DNA from: Gammaproteobacteria bacterium
GTDB lineage: Bacteria; Pseudomonadota; Gammaproteobacteria; Pseudomonadales; Azotimanducaceae
Assembly (NCBI GenBank): GCA_003476445.1
Contig: DMUF01000026.1
Coordinates: forward strand, 6,757-12,153
Length of the DNA: 5,397 nucleotides
Direction of reading: 5' to 3'
Shown here: piece after piece, positions 1 through 5,397 of the stretch
Layout: each line of letters begins with the position of its first letter
How positions within the stretch are numbered: position 1 is the stretch's first letter
Position numbers and translations under genes: made by a program
Notes under the pieces: model-generated
What the model was told of the DNA's origin: nothing
The model's input: only the letters and a program-made list of their open reading frames with translations
Databases searched by the model: none

Positions 1-1619
1 AGCTGGCGGAACATGCCTTCCATACCAAAGGTGCGCGCTTCGTCCGGAACGATCGGCACAATACGTTTGCCGATCTGTTTGTCACGCACCAGCGTCTGCA
101 ACATGCGCACGAACAGCATGGTGGTGGAGTTGGCGCGCTTGCCGGTGCCGTCAAGAATGGGCTGAAAGGTCTCAAGCGCAGGAATCTCGAGACGCTCGTC
201 CGTAACCACGCGCCGCGGCATGGGACCCCCAAGACGCGCGCGCTGGCGCCGCAGGTAGGTCATCTCCGGCGCATCATCCGGCGGGCGGTAGAAGGGAATG
301 GACTCGAGGTCCCGGTCCGACAGGGGAATGTCGAACCGGTCGCGGAAGTACTTCAGCTCTTCGAGGTTGAGTTTCTTCACCTGGTGAGAGTCGTTCTCGG
401 CCTCACCCGCATCGCCCATGCCGTAGCCCTTCACCGTCTTTGCGAGAATCACCGTGGGTTGCCCCTTGTGATTCATGGCGGCGTGATAGGCCGCGTAGAG
501 CTTGAAGGGGTCATGCCCGCCGCGGTTGAGCGCAGTGATATCGGTATCCGACAGATTCTCGACCAGCTTGCGCGTTTCCGGATATTTGCCAAAAAAGTGC
601 TCGCGCGTGTAGGCGCCGTCCTTGGCCTTGAAGCTCTGATACTGACCGTCGACGGTCTCATTCATCAGCTGCTGCAACATGCCGGTACTGTCCGAGGCAA
701 GCAGCGGATCCCAGAGTCGACCCCAGACTACCTTGATGACATTCCAGCCGGCACCGCGGAAAGCACCCTCGAGTTCCTGAATGATCTTGCCGTTGCCGCG
801 CACCGGCCCATCCAGCCGCTGCAGGTTGCAGTTGATCACGAAGATGAGGTTGTCCAGCTGCTCGCGACCCGCGAGCCCGAGCGCGCCCAAGGCTTCCGGC
901 TCATCGCATTCACCGTCGCCGAGGAATGCCCAGACCTTGCGATCCCCCATGGGCACAATGCCGCGGCTGTCCAGGTATTTCATCACGTGGGCCTGATAAA
1001 TGGCCTGCAGCGGACCGAGGCCCATCGAGACGGTGGGGAACTGCCAGTACTCCGGCATGAGCCAGGGGTGCGGATAGGAGCTAAGTCCCTTACCCCCGAC
1101 TTCGCGGCGAAAGTTGTCGAGGTCGGATTCCTGCAGGCGGCCCTCGAGGAAGGAGCGCGCATAGATACCGGGCGCCGCGTGTCCCTGAAAATACACGAGG
1201 TCGCCGGGATGGCCGTCACCGGGACCGCGGAAGAAATAGTTGAAGCCCACGTCGTAAAGGGTGGCGGATGAGGCGAAGGACGAGATATGCCCGCCGAGCT
1301 CACCAGGCCGCGAATTCGCGCGCACGACCATCGCGAGCGCATTCCAGCGAATGAGCGAACGCAGCTTGCGCTCCATAAAGAGATCACCCGGCATGAAGGC
1401 TTCCTTCGTCACCGGGATGGTGTTCCGATACGGCGTGGTGATCGTATAGGGCAGACGGGCGCCGGTGCGCGTCATCCGCGCCGATAGCCGCTCAAGCAGA
1501 AAGTTCGCGCGATCAATTCCCGACCGATCCAGCACGGACTCCAGCGCATCGAGCCATTCCCGGGTCTCAGTCGGGTCTTCGTCACCCGCGCCGCCGATTG
1601 CACGGTCTTTGTCTGCCAT
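1..1619 (-). CDS. aceE: Pyruvate dehydrogenase E1 component, homodimeric type (5' part, cut by window edge)
   Basis: This is the thiamine-diphosphate E1 subunit of the cytoplasmic pyruvate dehydrogenase complex, which decarboxylates pyruvate and acetylates the lipoyl groups of E2 (AceF) to yield acetyl-CoA. The reading frame is open from the ATG at 1619 to base 1, giving 539 codons; the E. coli protein has 887, so about 350 C-terminal residues lie outside. The match to remembered E. coli AceE is near-continuous with a constant offset of +5. The TDP/Mg motif is LGDGECDE (D235) followed by INCN (N265). Active-site histidines are H111 (LGGHISSF), H147 (QGHAAPG) and H412 in the mobile loop (DSHQVKK). 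E527 in DEARTFGMEG is the TDP-activating glutamate. GGAGG at 1630-1634 lies 10 bases before the ATG and supports the start. ampD ends 31 bases upstream on the same strand, so cotranscription is likely. No PdhR-like operator is visible in that gap. Confidence 0.97.
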   Translation of the reverse strand, partial: MADKDRAIGGAGDEDPTETREWLDALESVLDRSGIDRANFLLERLSARMTRTGARLPYTITTPYRNTIPVTKEAFMPGDLFMERKLRSLIRWNALAMVVRANSRPGELGGHISSFASSATLYDVGFNYFFRGPGDGHPGDLVYFQGHAAPGIYARSFLEGRLQESDLDNFRREVGGKGLSSYPHPWLMPEYWQFPTVSMGLGPLQAIYQAHVMKYLDSRGIVPMGDRKVWAFLGDGECDEPEALGALGLAGREQLDNLIFVINCNLQRLDGPVRGNGKIIQELEGAFRGAGWNVIKVVWGRLWDPLLASDSTGMLQQLMNETVDGQYQSFKAKDGAYTREHFFGKYPETRKLVENLSDTDITALNRGGHDPFKLYAAYHAAMNHKGQPTVILAKTVKGYGMGDAGEAENDSHQVKKLNLEELKYFRDRFDIPLSDRDLESIPFYRPPDDAPEMTYLRRQRARLGGPMPRRVVTDERLEIPALETFQPILDGTGKRANSTTMLFVRMLQTLVRDKQIGKRIVPIVPDEARTFGMEGMFRQ

Positions 1620-1650
1620 GACGCCGCAACCTCCGTTCGTTGGCGAGAGT

Positions 1651-2214
1651 CTACCCCGTGAGACGGCACCACGCTGTTACCCGTTTCCAATCGAATGCGG
1701 GTCCAGGATCGCGTTTGCGCTCCGGCGCAATTTCCGCGTGTCCCACGATGGTATCGGGACCAAGCGCCGGATAACGCTGCATCAGCACGGCCAGGACCAA
1801 CCGCAGCGTCGCATACTGCGCTTCGGTATAGGGCACCGTTTCCGCGCCCTCGAGCTCAATACCAATCGAGAAACGGTTGCAGGACACCCGACCGCGCCAG
1901 GTAGAAACGCCGGCATGCCACGCGCGCCGATCAAACGGGACAAACTGCACGATCGCGCCAAGGCGATCGATGAGGAGATGGGCGGACACACGCACGCCTG
2001 CGAGATCTGCAAGCGCGGGATGCGCCGCAATATCAAGGCGATTCGCCAAGAGCGCCTCGGGCAAACCGGTGCCGAATTCGCCCGGTGGCAGGCTGATGCA
2101 ATGAATGACGACCAACTCGACACGTTCGCCCACACCACGCGCGTCAACATTGGGTGAGGGCACCCGACGGACGCCACTGAGCCAGTGCTCTTCGTCAATG
2201 CGCAAACGGTTCAC
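1651..2214 (-). CDS. ampD: 1,6-anhydro-N-acetylmuramyl-L-alanine amidase AmpD
   Basis: This is a cytoplasmic zinc amidase that splits the bond between anhydro-N-acetylmuramic acid and L-alanine in recycled muropeptides. In many Gammaproteobacteria its loss induces AmpC through AmpR. The 187 residues compare with 183 in E. coli, and no signal peptide is present. Family motifs run in order: WLSGVRRVPSP near the N-terminus, ISLPPGEFG (40-48), FDRRAWHAG (94-102), FSIGIELEG (115-123) and IAPERKRDPGPAFDW (162-176). The zinc ligands are H38, H159 and D169, and the catalytic residues are E120 and K167; they correspond to H34, H154, D164, E116 and K162 of the Citrobacter enzyme. I chose the GTG at 2214 because AGGA lies 9 bases upstream and the length then fits the family. 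A TTG at 2244 would add ten unconserved residues and has no ribosome-binding site; a TTG at 2205 is also possible. The gene is divergent from nadC and directly precedes aceE. Confidence 0.95.
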   Translation of the reverse strand: MNRLRIDEEHWLSGVRRVPSPNVDARGVGERVELVVIHCISLPPGEFGTGLPEALLANRLDIAAHPALADLAGVRVSAHLLIDRLGAIVQFVPFDRRAWHAGVSTWRGRVSCNRFSIGIELEGAETVPYTEAQYATLRLVLAVLMQRYPALGPDTIVGHAEIAPERKRDPGPAFDWKRVTAWCRLTG

Positions 2215-2311
2215 CCGATAAGTTCCTGCGGCGGACGGTAGCAACGCGTCGAGGACCGGGCAAGGCGCTTTCGGCTATGCTGCAGAGACATCGACGCCGA
2301 AGCCTCACGCC
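2215..2311. other. Divergent ampD/nadC intergenic control region
   Basis: These 97 bases must hold the promoters of both divergent genes. No strong sigma70 box pair is seen. Towards ampD, TTGCCC (plus-strand 2258-2263) and TACCGT (2235-2240) are 17 bases apart but match the consensus at only 4 and 3 of 6 positions. If used, transcription would begin near 2228, downstream of the TTG at 2244 and just before the GTG at 2214. Towards nadC, TATGCT at 2276-2281 resembles a -10 box but has no matching -35. The nadC ribosome-binding site is also weak (CGAAG at 2298-2302). Promoter positions are inference. Confidence 0.35.
2224..2227 (-). promoter_or_regulatory. Ribosome-binding site deciding the ampD start
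   Basis: AGGA (followed by AC) on the minus strand lies 9 bases before the GTG at 2214. No comparable purine motif precedes the in-frame TTG at 2244. This favours the 187-residue AmpD over a 197-residue form. Confidence 0.5.
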
Positions 2312-3154
2312 ATGCAGATCGACAGCGCCCTGCGCGCAGCCATTGCCGCCAATGTTCAGGCCGCCCTCGCCGAGGATGTCGGAGCGGGTGACATCTCCGC
2401 CGCGCTGATCGACCCCGCGCGACGTGCGCGCGCGCGCGTCATCACGCGTCAGCCCGGCATCTTTTGCGGAACCCCCTGGGTAGAGGAAACGCTCGCGGCT
2501 CTGGGAGGTACCGTCACCGCCGTATTTGCGGTGGCGGAAGGTGCAGAGGTCAGTGCCGGCACCACGCTGTTCACGCTCGAGGGCCCAGCGTCCACGCTTC
2601 TGACAGCGGAACGCACGCTGCTCAACTTTGTGCAGCTGCTGTCCGGCACTGCGACTGCAACGCGCAGCTATGTCGACCTGTTGGCCGGCACGCGCACCCG
2701 GCTACTCGACACCCGCAAGACGATTCCCGGGCTGCGTCTCGCGCAGAAGTACGCCGTTCGCTGCGGTGGCGGCACCAATCATCGGCTGGGCCTCTATGAC
2801 GCCTTTCTGATCAAGGAAAATCACATCGCGGCGGCAGGCAGCATCACCGCCGCCGTCGCCGCTGCGCGAGCGTATCGCGCGGGCAGCCCGATTGAGGTCG
2901 AGGTGGAAACGCTCGCGCAGTTGGACGAGGCCATGGCCGCCGGCGCCGATATCGCCATGCTCGATAACTTCTCGCTTGCCGACACAAACACCGCGGTTGC
3001 GCAGGCCGCAGGCCGGATTCGGCTTGAAGCCTCCGGCGGCATCGATGCGGATTCAATCGTTGCCATCGCCCGAACCGGCGTCGACTACATATCCCTCGGC
3101 ATCATCACCAAGCAGGTGTTGCCGCTCGATCTCTCCATGCGGTTCATCGACTGA
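2312..3154 (+). CDS. nadC: Nicotinate-nucleotide pyrophosphorylase (carboxylating), quinolinate phosphoribosyltransferase
   Basis: NadC is the third enzyme of de novo NAD synthesis. It joins quinolinate to phosphoribosyl pyrophosphate and decarboxylates the product to nicotinate mononucleotide, in the cytoplasm as a dimer. The 280 residues compare with 297 in E. coli. The N-terminal mixed alpha/beta domain (about 1-110) has the conserved AEDVGAGDIS, FCGTPWVEE and LLTAERTLLNFVQLLSG stretches. The barrel domain carries LLDTRKTIPGLR, CGGGTNHRLGL, FLIKENH, MLDNF and the closing DLSMRF. Residues R101, R135, K136, H157, R158, K168, E197 and D218 correspond, with an offset of 4, to the substrate-binding residues R105, R139, K140, H161, R162, K172, E201 and D222 of the Mycobacterium tuberculosis enzyme. 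The ATG at 2312 is the only nearby start, although its ribosome-binding site is weak. The gene is divergent from ampD, as in E. coli, and convergent with the flavoprotein gene 13 bases away. Confidence 0.97.
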   Translation: MQIDSALRAAIAANVQAALAEDVGAGDISAALIDPARRARARVITRQPGIFCGTPWVEETLAALGGTVTAVFAVAEGAEVSAGTTLFTLEGPASTLLTAERTLLNFVQLLSGTATATRSYVDLLAGTRTRLLDTRKTIPGLRLAQKYAVRCGGGTNHRLGLYDAFLIKENHIAAAGSITAAVAAARAYRAGSPIEVEVETLAQLDEAMAAGADIAMLDNFSLADTNTAVAQAAGRIRLEASGGIDADSIVAIARTGVDYISLGIITKQVLPLDLSMRFID

Positions 3155-3167
3155 ACAGCACGGTCGA

Positions 3168-4556
3168 TCAATCCACAAGCGCCTGCACGTACGCGGCAGC
3201 CGTGGTGCCGGCGAGGCGCCCGAACACCACACAGGGGCCGTAAGATCCGCCGCCCCCGATGTAGCGGTCACCGTGCAGAGAGCCGACCGTCTCGCCTGCG
3301 GCGTAGAGCCCTGGGATGAACGCTTCATCACGGCGCAGCACTCGAGTGTCCGCGTCTATCCGCAGACCGGCGCCGGTCCAGCAGATGATCGCGGGGCGCA
3401 GTTCCGCCGCATAGAAGGGCGGCGACACGATCGGGCGCATGCCGGAGGCCGCCTCCTTGAAATAGACGCTGTCCACGCCACGTACGCAGTCAGCGTTATA
3501 ACGCGCGATGGTGCCGGCAAGCACTGCCGGGTCTGCGCCGATGCGCAGAGCAAGCGCCTCCAGGGTATCTGCTCGGGCAATTCGACCCTCATCAGCCTTG
3601 CGTGCAAGCACGTCATTAACCCAGTACGCCTGCGAGATGGGACTCGGCCGCGCCGCTGCGCGCGCCGCCTCGTCAAAGACTGCGAAGGCATGACCGCCCT
3701 CACGCTCGATAAGCCCACCCAGAACGGTGTACGGCGACGTCTCGTCAGCGAAGCGGTGACCCGTGGCGTTAACCATCACAAGCCATCCAGGCAGAAGGAC
3801 CTCAAGATCCCGCGAAAACCCGGGCGTGACGAGCAGCAGCCCGCGATCGTGGCCCGCAAGATCCGCGTCCAGTGCCTGCGCCATCGCGAACGCGTCGCCC
3901 TGGGCGAACGGCGTGCCGATGTACCAGCTCCAGTTTCCCGCGCGTGCAGCCTGCGGGTAGTGCTGCTGCAGGAGACCAGGATTGGCACCGAAGCCGCCAG
4001 TAGAAAGGATCACTGCACCACAGGTCGCCACATCGTCGCCGGCGCGCACGCCATTGATTCGTCCCGAGGCATCGGCAATCAGCTCGTTCGCGCGCGTGTT
4101 GAACACGACGTCGACGTTGCGGTCACCGAGATGACCGTGCAGCACCTCGACGATACGCGCGCCCCCACCCTCCGGACGATGACCGCGCGGGACCGAGCTT
4201 ACGCCCGAGCGGTAAACACCTTCTGGCCTGAATTCGACGCCGAGCCCCTTCAGCCATTCGAAGGTCGGTGCCGAGAGATCGCAGTAGCGCCGCACCACCG
4301 AGGGCTCCACCAGCCACTGGTTGAGCGTCATGTAGTGCTCAAACATTGCCTCTGCGGAGTCGTTCGCAACACCTGCATCGCGCTGAACGCTGGTGCCGGC
4401 CGCGTAGAAGTGCCCCCCGGACAGTCGCGACGAGCCTCCCACCTGCCGATCGGCCTCGATCACGAGCACGCTCGCGCCTGCCTGGCTCGCTCCCAGCGCC
4501 GCCGCGAGACCCGCAGCCCCCGCGCCAATCACGATAACGTCGTAATCCCGATTCAT
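3168..4556 (-). CDS. FAD-dependent oxidoreductase, fumarate reductase / 3-ketosteroid dehydrogenase superfamily
   Basis: This 462-residue flavoprotein has the FAD_binding_2 fold. Its N-terminal Rossmann motif is DVIVIGAGAAGLAAA (GxGxxG at 11-16), followed by the ribose-binding E34 (VLVIEAD) and GGSSRLSGG (40-48). The C-terminal FAD segment is GLYAAGETVGSLHGD. The substrate (capping) domain lies between, including the family signature GHRF at 266-269. No signal peptide, membrane segment or haem motif is seen, so it is probably a soluble cytoplasmic enzyme needing an external electron acceptor. Aligned from memory, the catalytic Arg of fumarate reductases is replaced by Tyr276 (ETSPYTV), and the HHT motif reads ICWT. 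The late YIGGGGSYGP (Y432, G436) matches the YPGPG region of 3-ketosteroid delta-1-dehydrogenases. A dehydrogenase of a steroid-like or other cyclic ketone is therefore an inference; substrate is unknown. No pathway gene flanks it. The ATG at 4556 is preferred to the one at 4568 because GGGGGA sits correctly for it. Confidence 0.9.
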   Translation of the reverse strand: MNRDYDVIVIGAGAAGLAAALGASQAGASVLVIEADRQVGGSSRLSGGHFYAAGTSVQRDAGVANDSAEAMFEHYMTLNQWLVEPSVVRRYCDLSAPTFEWLKGLGVEFRPEGVYRSGVSSVPRGHRPEGGGARIVEVLHGHLGDRNVDVVFNTRANELIADASGRINGVRAGDDVATCGAVILSTGGFGANPGLLQQHYPQAARAGNWSWYIGTPFAQGDAFAMAQALDADLAGHDRGLLLVTPGFSRDLEVLLPGWLVMVNATGHRFADETSPYTVLGGLIEREGGHAFAVFDEAARAAARPSPISQAYWVNDVLARKADEGRIARADTLEALALRIGADPAVLAGTIARYNADCVRGVDSVYFKEAASGMRPIVSPPFYAAELRPAIICWTGAGLRIDADTRVLRRDEAFIPGLYAAGETVGSLHGDRYIGGGGSYGPCVVFGRLAGTTAAAYVQALVD

Positions 4557-4560
4557 TGCA

Positions 4561-4566
4561 TCCCCC
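4561..4566 (-). promoter_or_regulatory. Ribosome-binding site deciding the flavoprotein start
   Basis: GGGGGA on the minus strand overlaps an upstream in-frame ATG at 4568 and ends 4 bases before the ATG at 4556. The upstream ATG has only GAGGG about 13 bases away. The 4556 start also puts the usual short MxxxYDVIVIG lead directly before the FAD motif. Confidence 0.5.
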
Positions 4567-4669
4567 ATTACGCGCCGCTGACCCTCGAGCCGCGCAGGGA
4601 AACGTTAGGGTGCAACGCACAGGAGGGCAAGCCGGGGGTCGGTTTCCAGGTCTGGCTTCGCGAATGTCC

Positions 4670-5002
4670 TCAGGCACCTAGCAAACGGCGCGTGAGCAGC
4701 GACTGCATGTCGCGACGGCCGTCGGCAATGACGAACACCACGACGTCCCGCCCCATCACCCGGTGGATGAGGCGATAGGGCTTGAAGACCACCTGTCGGT
4801 AGTCCTTGATTCCGAGATCGAGTAATTCCCGCGGGTAACTTCCGCGCTCCGGCATGATGGCCAGTTGTTAGGCGGTAGCCATCAATCGATCCAGAACATG
4901 ATCGGCATTCGCGGGGTCATCAAACTCGGCGATGTGATCGTAGATCGCCTCCAAATCCTGCTCAGCCCCCTCTGTGAGCAGGATGGTGTACGCGGATGCC
5001 AT
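4670..5002 (-). pseudogene. RelE/ParE-family type II toxin, interrupted by an in-frame TAA
   Basis: Read from the ATG at 5002-5000 to the TGA at 4672-4670, this frame gives 110 codons, the usual size for a RelE/ParE toxin, but codon 45 (4870-4868) is TAA. Both halves match the family in the same frame. The first part carries LTEGAEQDLEAIYDHIAEFD, the usual N-terminal helix. The second carries IMPERGSYPRELLDLGI (49-65), then FKPYRLIHRV and VIADGRRDMQSLL with the basic C-terminal strand. Intact members act in the cytoplasm as ribosome-dependent RNases or gyrase poisons. The ATG overlaps the antitoxin stop (TGATG), typical of translational coupling. One substitution from GAA, CAA or AAA explains the TAA; there is no frameshift. 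Re-initiation at the ATG at 4855 would give 61 residues, but no ribosome-binding site precedes it. I infer an inactivated toxin; a sequencing error at one base is the alternative. Confidence 0.85.
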
Positions 5003-5277
5003 CAGGTCAATGCTTTCTTGGCCTTGAGCCGGGCCACCACATCAGACAGCGGCTTGACCTTGCCGGCGGCCACTTCCTGCTGGCCCAAGGCCAGCACTTT
5101 CAGCAAAGCCAGGGTTTCCTGCGTGGCCTCGTAGCTGGCCACATCCTGCAAAACCGCCTTGGCCTCACCGTTCTGTGTGATCACCATGGGCTGGCGTTGC
5201 TCGCCGAGCGTGGCCAAAATCTCCGCCGCATTGGCTTTGAGATAGCTGATGGGTTTGACTTGTGACGAGTAGCGCAT
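5002..5277 (-). CDS. Phd/YefM-family type II antitoxin
   Basis: This 91-residue protein has the plan of Phd/YefM antitoxins. The N-terminal DNA-binding and dimerisation part includes VKPISYLKANAAEILATL (7-24) and PMVITQNGEAKAVLQDV (31-47). It is followed by a helical, toxin-binding tail rich in Ala, Leu and Lys. In the family, the antitoxin binds and neutralises the toxin and represses its own promoter, more tightly as a complex. The start at 5277 is set by AAGGAGGA immediately upstream; an in-frame TTG at 5325 is excluded because it coincides with the likely -35 box. The stop overlaps the toxin ATG by one base. The antitoxin is intact while its toxin partner carries a nonsense codon, so it may now be an orphan. 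Whether it restrains another toxin elsewhere in the genome is unknown. Confidence 0.9.
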   Translation of the reverse strand: MRYSSQVKPISYLKANAAEILATLGEQRQPMVITQNGEAKAVLQDVASYEATQETLALLKVLALGQQEVAAGKVKPLSDVVARLKAKKALT

Positions 5278-5280
5278 GGG

Positions 5281-5288
5281 TCCTCCTT
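5281..5288 (-). promoter_or_regulatory. Strong ribosome-binding site of the antitoxin
   Basis: AAGGAGGA on the minus strand is close to a perfect anti-16S match and ends 3 bases before the ATG at 5277. It fixes the antitoxin start at 5277 rather than at the upstream TTG. Its first two bases fall inside the palindrome at 5287-5310. Confidence 0.75.
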
Positions 5289-5310
5289 GTGGACTGAACC
5301 TAGTCCACAA
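5287..5310. repeat. Perfect inverted repeat, probable autoregulatory operator of the toxin-antitoxin operon
   Basis: Two perfect 9-base arms, TTGTGGACT (5287-5295) and AGTCCACAA (5302-5310), flank a 6-base centre. The repeat covers the proposed -10 box and touches the ribosome-binding site of the antitoxin gene. Palindromes at this position are the usual binding sites of Phd/YefM antitoxin dimers, so operator function is inferred from symmetry and position. The transcript could also form a hairpin, but no T-run follows in the direction of transcription, so it is not a terminator. Confidence 0.65.
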
Positions 5311-5325
5311 AAGGTCCGATGACAA
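5297..5325 (-). promoter_or_regulatory. Probable sigma70 promoter of the antitoxin-toxin operon
   Basis: On the minus strand TTGTCA (plus-strand 5320-5325) matches the -35 consensus at 5 of 6 positions. TAGGTT (5297-5302), 17 bases downstream, matches the -10 at 3 of 6, including the TA start and final T. Transcription would begin near 5290, giving a leader of about 13 bases that still contains the ribosome-binding site. The -10 box lies in the palindrome, consistent with repression by the antitoxin. This is a prediction. Confidence 0.5.
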
Positions 5326-5397
5326 GAAGCTCCCACTGACGCACTGTGGCCAGCAGGCGAGAGGACTAGGCTGGGCGGACGGGGCGAACGAGTATGG

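Noticed and set aside
384..1271. A 295-codon open frame on the plus strand
   Set aside because: It is antisense to aceE, whose conserved motifs are continuous across the region. No family motif is seen in the frame.
1654..1680. Short hairpin (CCGT/ACGG) near the end of ampD as a terminator before aceE
   Set aside because: The stem is four base pairs, there is no following T-run, and it lies inside the coding sequence.
1465..2157. A 230-codon open frame on the plus strand
   Set aside because: It is antisense to the aceE start and most of ampD. The composition is biased and unlike any known protein.
4569..4669. Terminator or promoter between the toxin and the flavoprotein gene
   Set aside because: Short palindromes (CCAGGTCTGG at 4646-4655, TTCGCGAA at 4657-4664) lack T-runs. 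The best box pair, TTGCCC with TAACGT 17 bases downstream, matches at only 4 and 3 of 6 positions.
2892..4778. A 628-codon open frame on the plus strand
   Set aside because: It runs in another frame through nadC and antisense to the flavoprotein, is rich in Arg, Pro and Ser with no recognisable motif, and both overlapped genes are certain. It is a by-product of high GC.
4670..4855. A stand-alone 61-residue toxin gene
   Set aside because: It is only the C-terminal half of a RelE/ParE protein. The missing half lies upstream in the same frame beyond a TAA, and no ribosome-binding site precedes the ATG.
4865..5265. Two 89-codon plus-strand frames opposite the toxin-antitoxin pair
   Set aside because: They mirror the coding strand of the antitoxin and toxin, lack ribosome-binding sites and show no domain.
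5278..5325. N-terminal extension of the antitoxin from a TTG at 5325
   Set aside because: The extension would run through the likely promoter and operator, and the strong AAGGAGGA points to the ATG at 5277.
1..5397. CRISPR array, tRNA, rRNA, insertion sequence or att site
   Set aside because: No regularly spaced repeats, cloverleaf structure, transposase frame or terminal inverted repeats were found by eye.

Overview
The window is GC-rich (60-base stretches counted by hand range from about 57 to 72% GC) and almost fully coding, with six genes, one of them broken. Gene content points to a Gammaproteobacterium. The pyruvate dehydrogenase E1 is the homodimeric AceE type, and ampD and nadC sit back to back as they do in Escherichia coli. 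Genus cannot be told from the sequence alone; a high-GC lineage such as Xanthomonadales, Nevskiales or Chromatiales is an inference.

Layout. Bases 1-1619 (minus strand) are the first 539 codons of aceE, cut by the window edge. Only 31 bases upstream of it, on the same strand, lies ampD (1651-2214), probably in the same transcript. A 97-base gap (2215-2311) separates ampD from the divergent nadC (2312-3154, plus strand). A convergent flavoprotein gene (3168-4556, minus strand) ends 13 bases from the nadC stop. A 113-base gap (4557-4669) with no convincing promoter or terminator leads to a type II toxin-antitoxin operon on the minus strand: a Phd/YefM-type antitoxin (5002-5277) followed by a RelE/ParE-type toxin (4670-5002). 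The last 72 bases (5326-5397) hold no gene that can be supported; an ATG at 5394-5396 on the plus strand is too close to the edge to judge.

How the parts relate. AceE feeds pyruvate carbon to acetyl-CoA, NadC makes the NAD precursor nicotinate mononucleotide, and AmpD recycles cell-wall muropeptides. These are housekeeping genes whose proximity is conserved rather than functionally obvious. The flavoprotein belongs to the fumarate reductase / 3-ketosteroid dehydrogenase superfamily. It lacks the fumarate reductase catalytic residues but keeps tyrosines and a glycine in the places used by ketosteroid dehydrogenases.

The most notable observation is the toxin. It starts in a one-base overlap (TGATG) with the antitoxin stop and reads as a full-length 110-codon RelE/ParE protein, but codon 45 is TAA. 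The toxin therefore looks inactivated by one nonsense change, while the antitoxin, its ribosome-binding site and a palindrome overlapping its likely promoter all remain intact. No convincing entirely new system is seen in this window.
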